From contig OX637804.1 of the NCBI GenBank assembly GCA_951802425.1, positions 992,001 to 1,056,000 of the forward strand: 64,000 bases of DNA, read 5' to 3'. This DNA comes from Clavaria fumosa (lineage: Eukaryota; Basidiomycota; Agaricomycetes; Agaricales; Clavariaceae). Under the pieces are notes generated by a model. It was given only the letters and a program-made list of their open reading frames with translations. It was not told the origin of the DNA and made no database searches. The translations under genes and the position numbers were made by a program. This document shows, in pieces, positions 63,829 to 64,000 of this stretch; the first letter of the stretch is position 1; every line of letters begins with the position of its first letter.

Positions 63829-64000
63829 GCTTGCATCAGTAAAACCAGTGTGAGCTCTCCAGCACTGTCAAGCTCTGTGGTTTTGTGACTACAGTAGACT
63901 TTATCATAACGTATGGTATGAGAACGTATAAGGTGTCATATTGTATACATTTTCGGTGGTCCCAACATGGGACCATGCCAAATGGCCCTATTTTTCGTAT
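63829..64000. other. Sequence right of the copia element
   Basis: The sequence does not visibly continue the family 3' flank beyond the target duplicate. A short palindrome GGTCCCAACATGGGACC lies at about 63957. No gene is seen before the window ends. Confidence 0.4.

Overview
This is nuclear DNA of a filamentous fungus, most likely an Agaricomycete (basidiomycete). Genes are dense and split by short (about 37-90 nt) GT-AG introns, a few with GC donors. The housekeeping genes COG3 and UTP6 are fungal in form, a Ty1/copia element is present, and the main gene family has an architecture (secreted ectodomain, Ser/Thr/Pro stalk, one membrane helix, basic stop-transfer) that I associate with mushroom-forming fungi. 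The species cannot be told from the sequence.

Layout. 1-1.5 kb: an acidic low-complexity repeat, a tyrosine-recombinase fragment and a 195-bp direct-repeat pair. 1.6-9.8 kb: three ordinary genes, COG3 (+), UTP6 (-, convergent with COG3) and a secreted, probably GPI-anchored GH13 alpha-amylase (+, divergent from UTP6 with only 111 bp between start codons). 9.8-11.2 kb: intergenic. 11.2-59.1 kb: a tandem array of 14 copies (T1-T14, all +) of one family of single-pass membrane proteins with a conserved cytoplasmic tail ending in a PPxY motif, mixed with at least seven partial or decayed copies. 59.2-63.8 kb: a young Ty1/copia LTR retrotransposon inserted downstream of T14, with a 5-bp target duplication and two 224-bp LTRs differing at two positions.

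The array is the notable feature. Every member has the same five-exon plan, including a 48-nt second exon, and exon sums stay in frame in ten copies (T1, T4, T5, T6, T8, T9, T10, T11, T13, T14). T2 and T7 are truncated, and T3 and T12 carry frameshifts. Three kinds of cytoplasmic tail occur (a founder type in T1, type A in most copies, type B in T5, T6 and T11), and T11 looks like an A-to-B tail swap through intron 4. Between copies lie repeated, broken pieces of two unrelated genes on the minus strand: the 3' half of an NF-X1/FAP1-type zinc-finger gene (R3H region, five pieces) and an HNH-nuclease-like gene (about nine pieces). They mark an ancestral multi-gene unit that was duplicated over and over and then decayed except for the membrane-protein gene.

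How the family might work is inferred, not shown. A secretion signal and variable ectodomain face the wall or outside, a flexible stalk and one membrane helix follow, and the inner tail carries a conserved predicted helix and a C-terminal PPxY peptide, the classical ligand of WW domains such as those of Rsp5/NEDD4 ubiquitin ligases. This fits a lineage-expanded set of surface sensors or adaptors.
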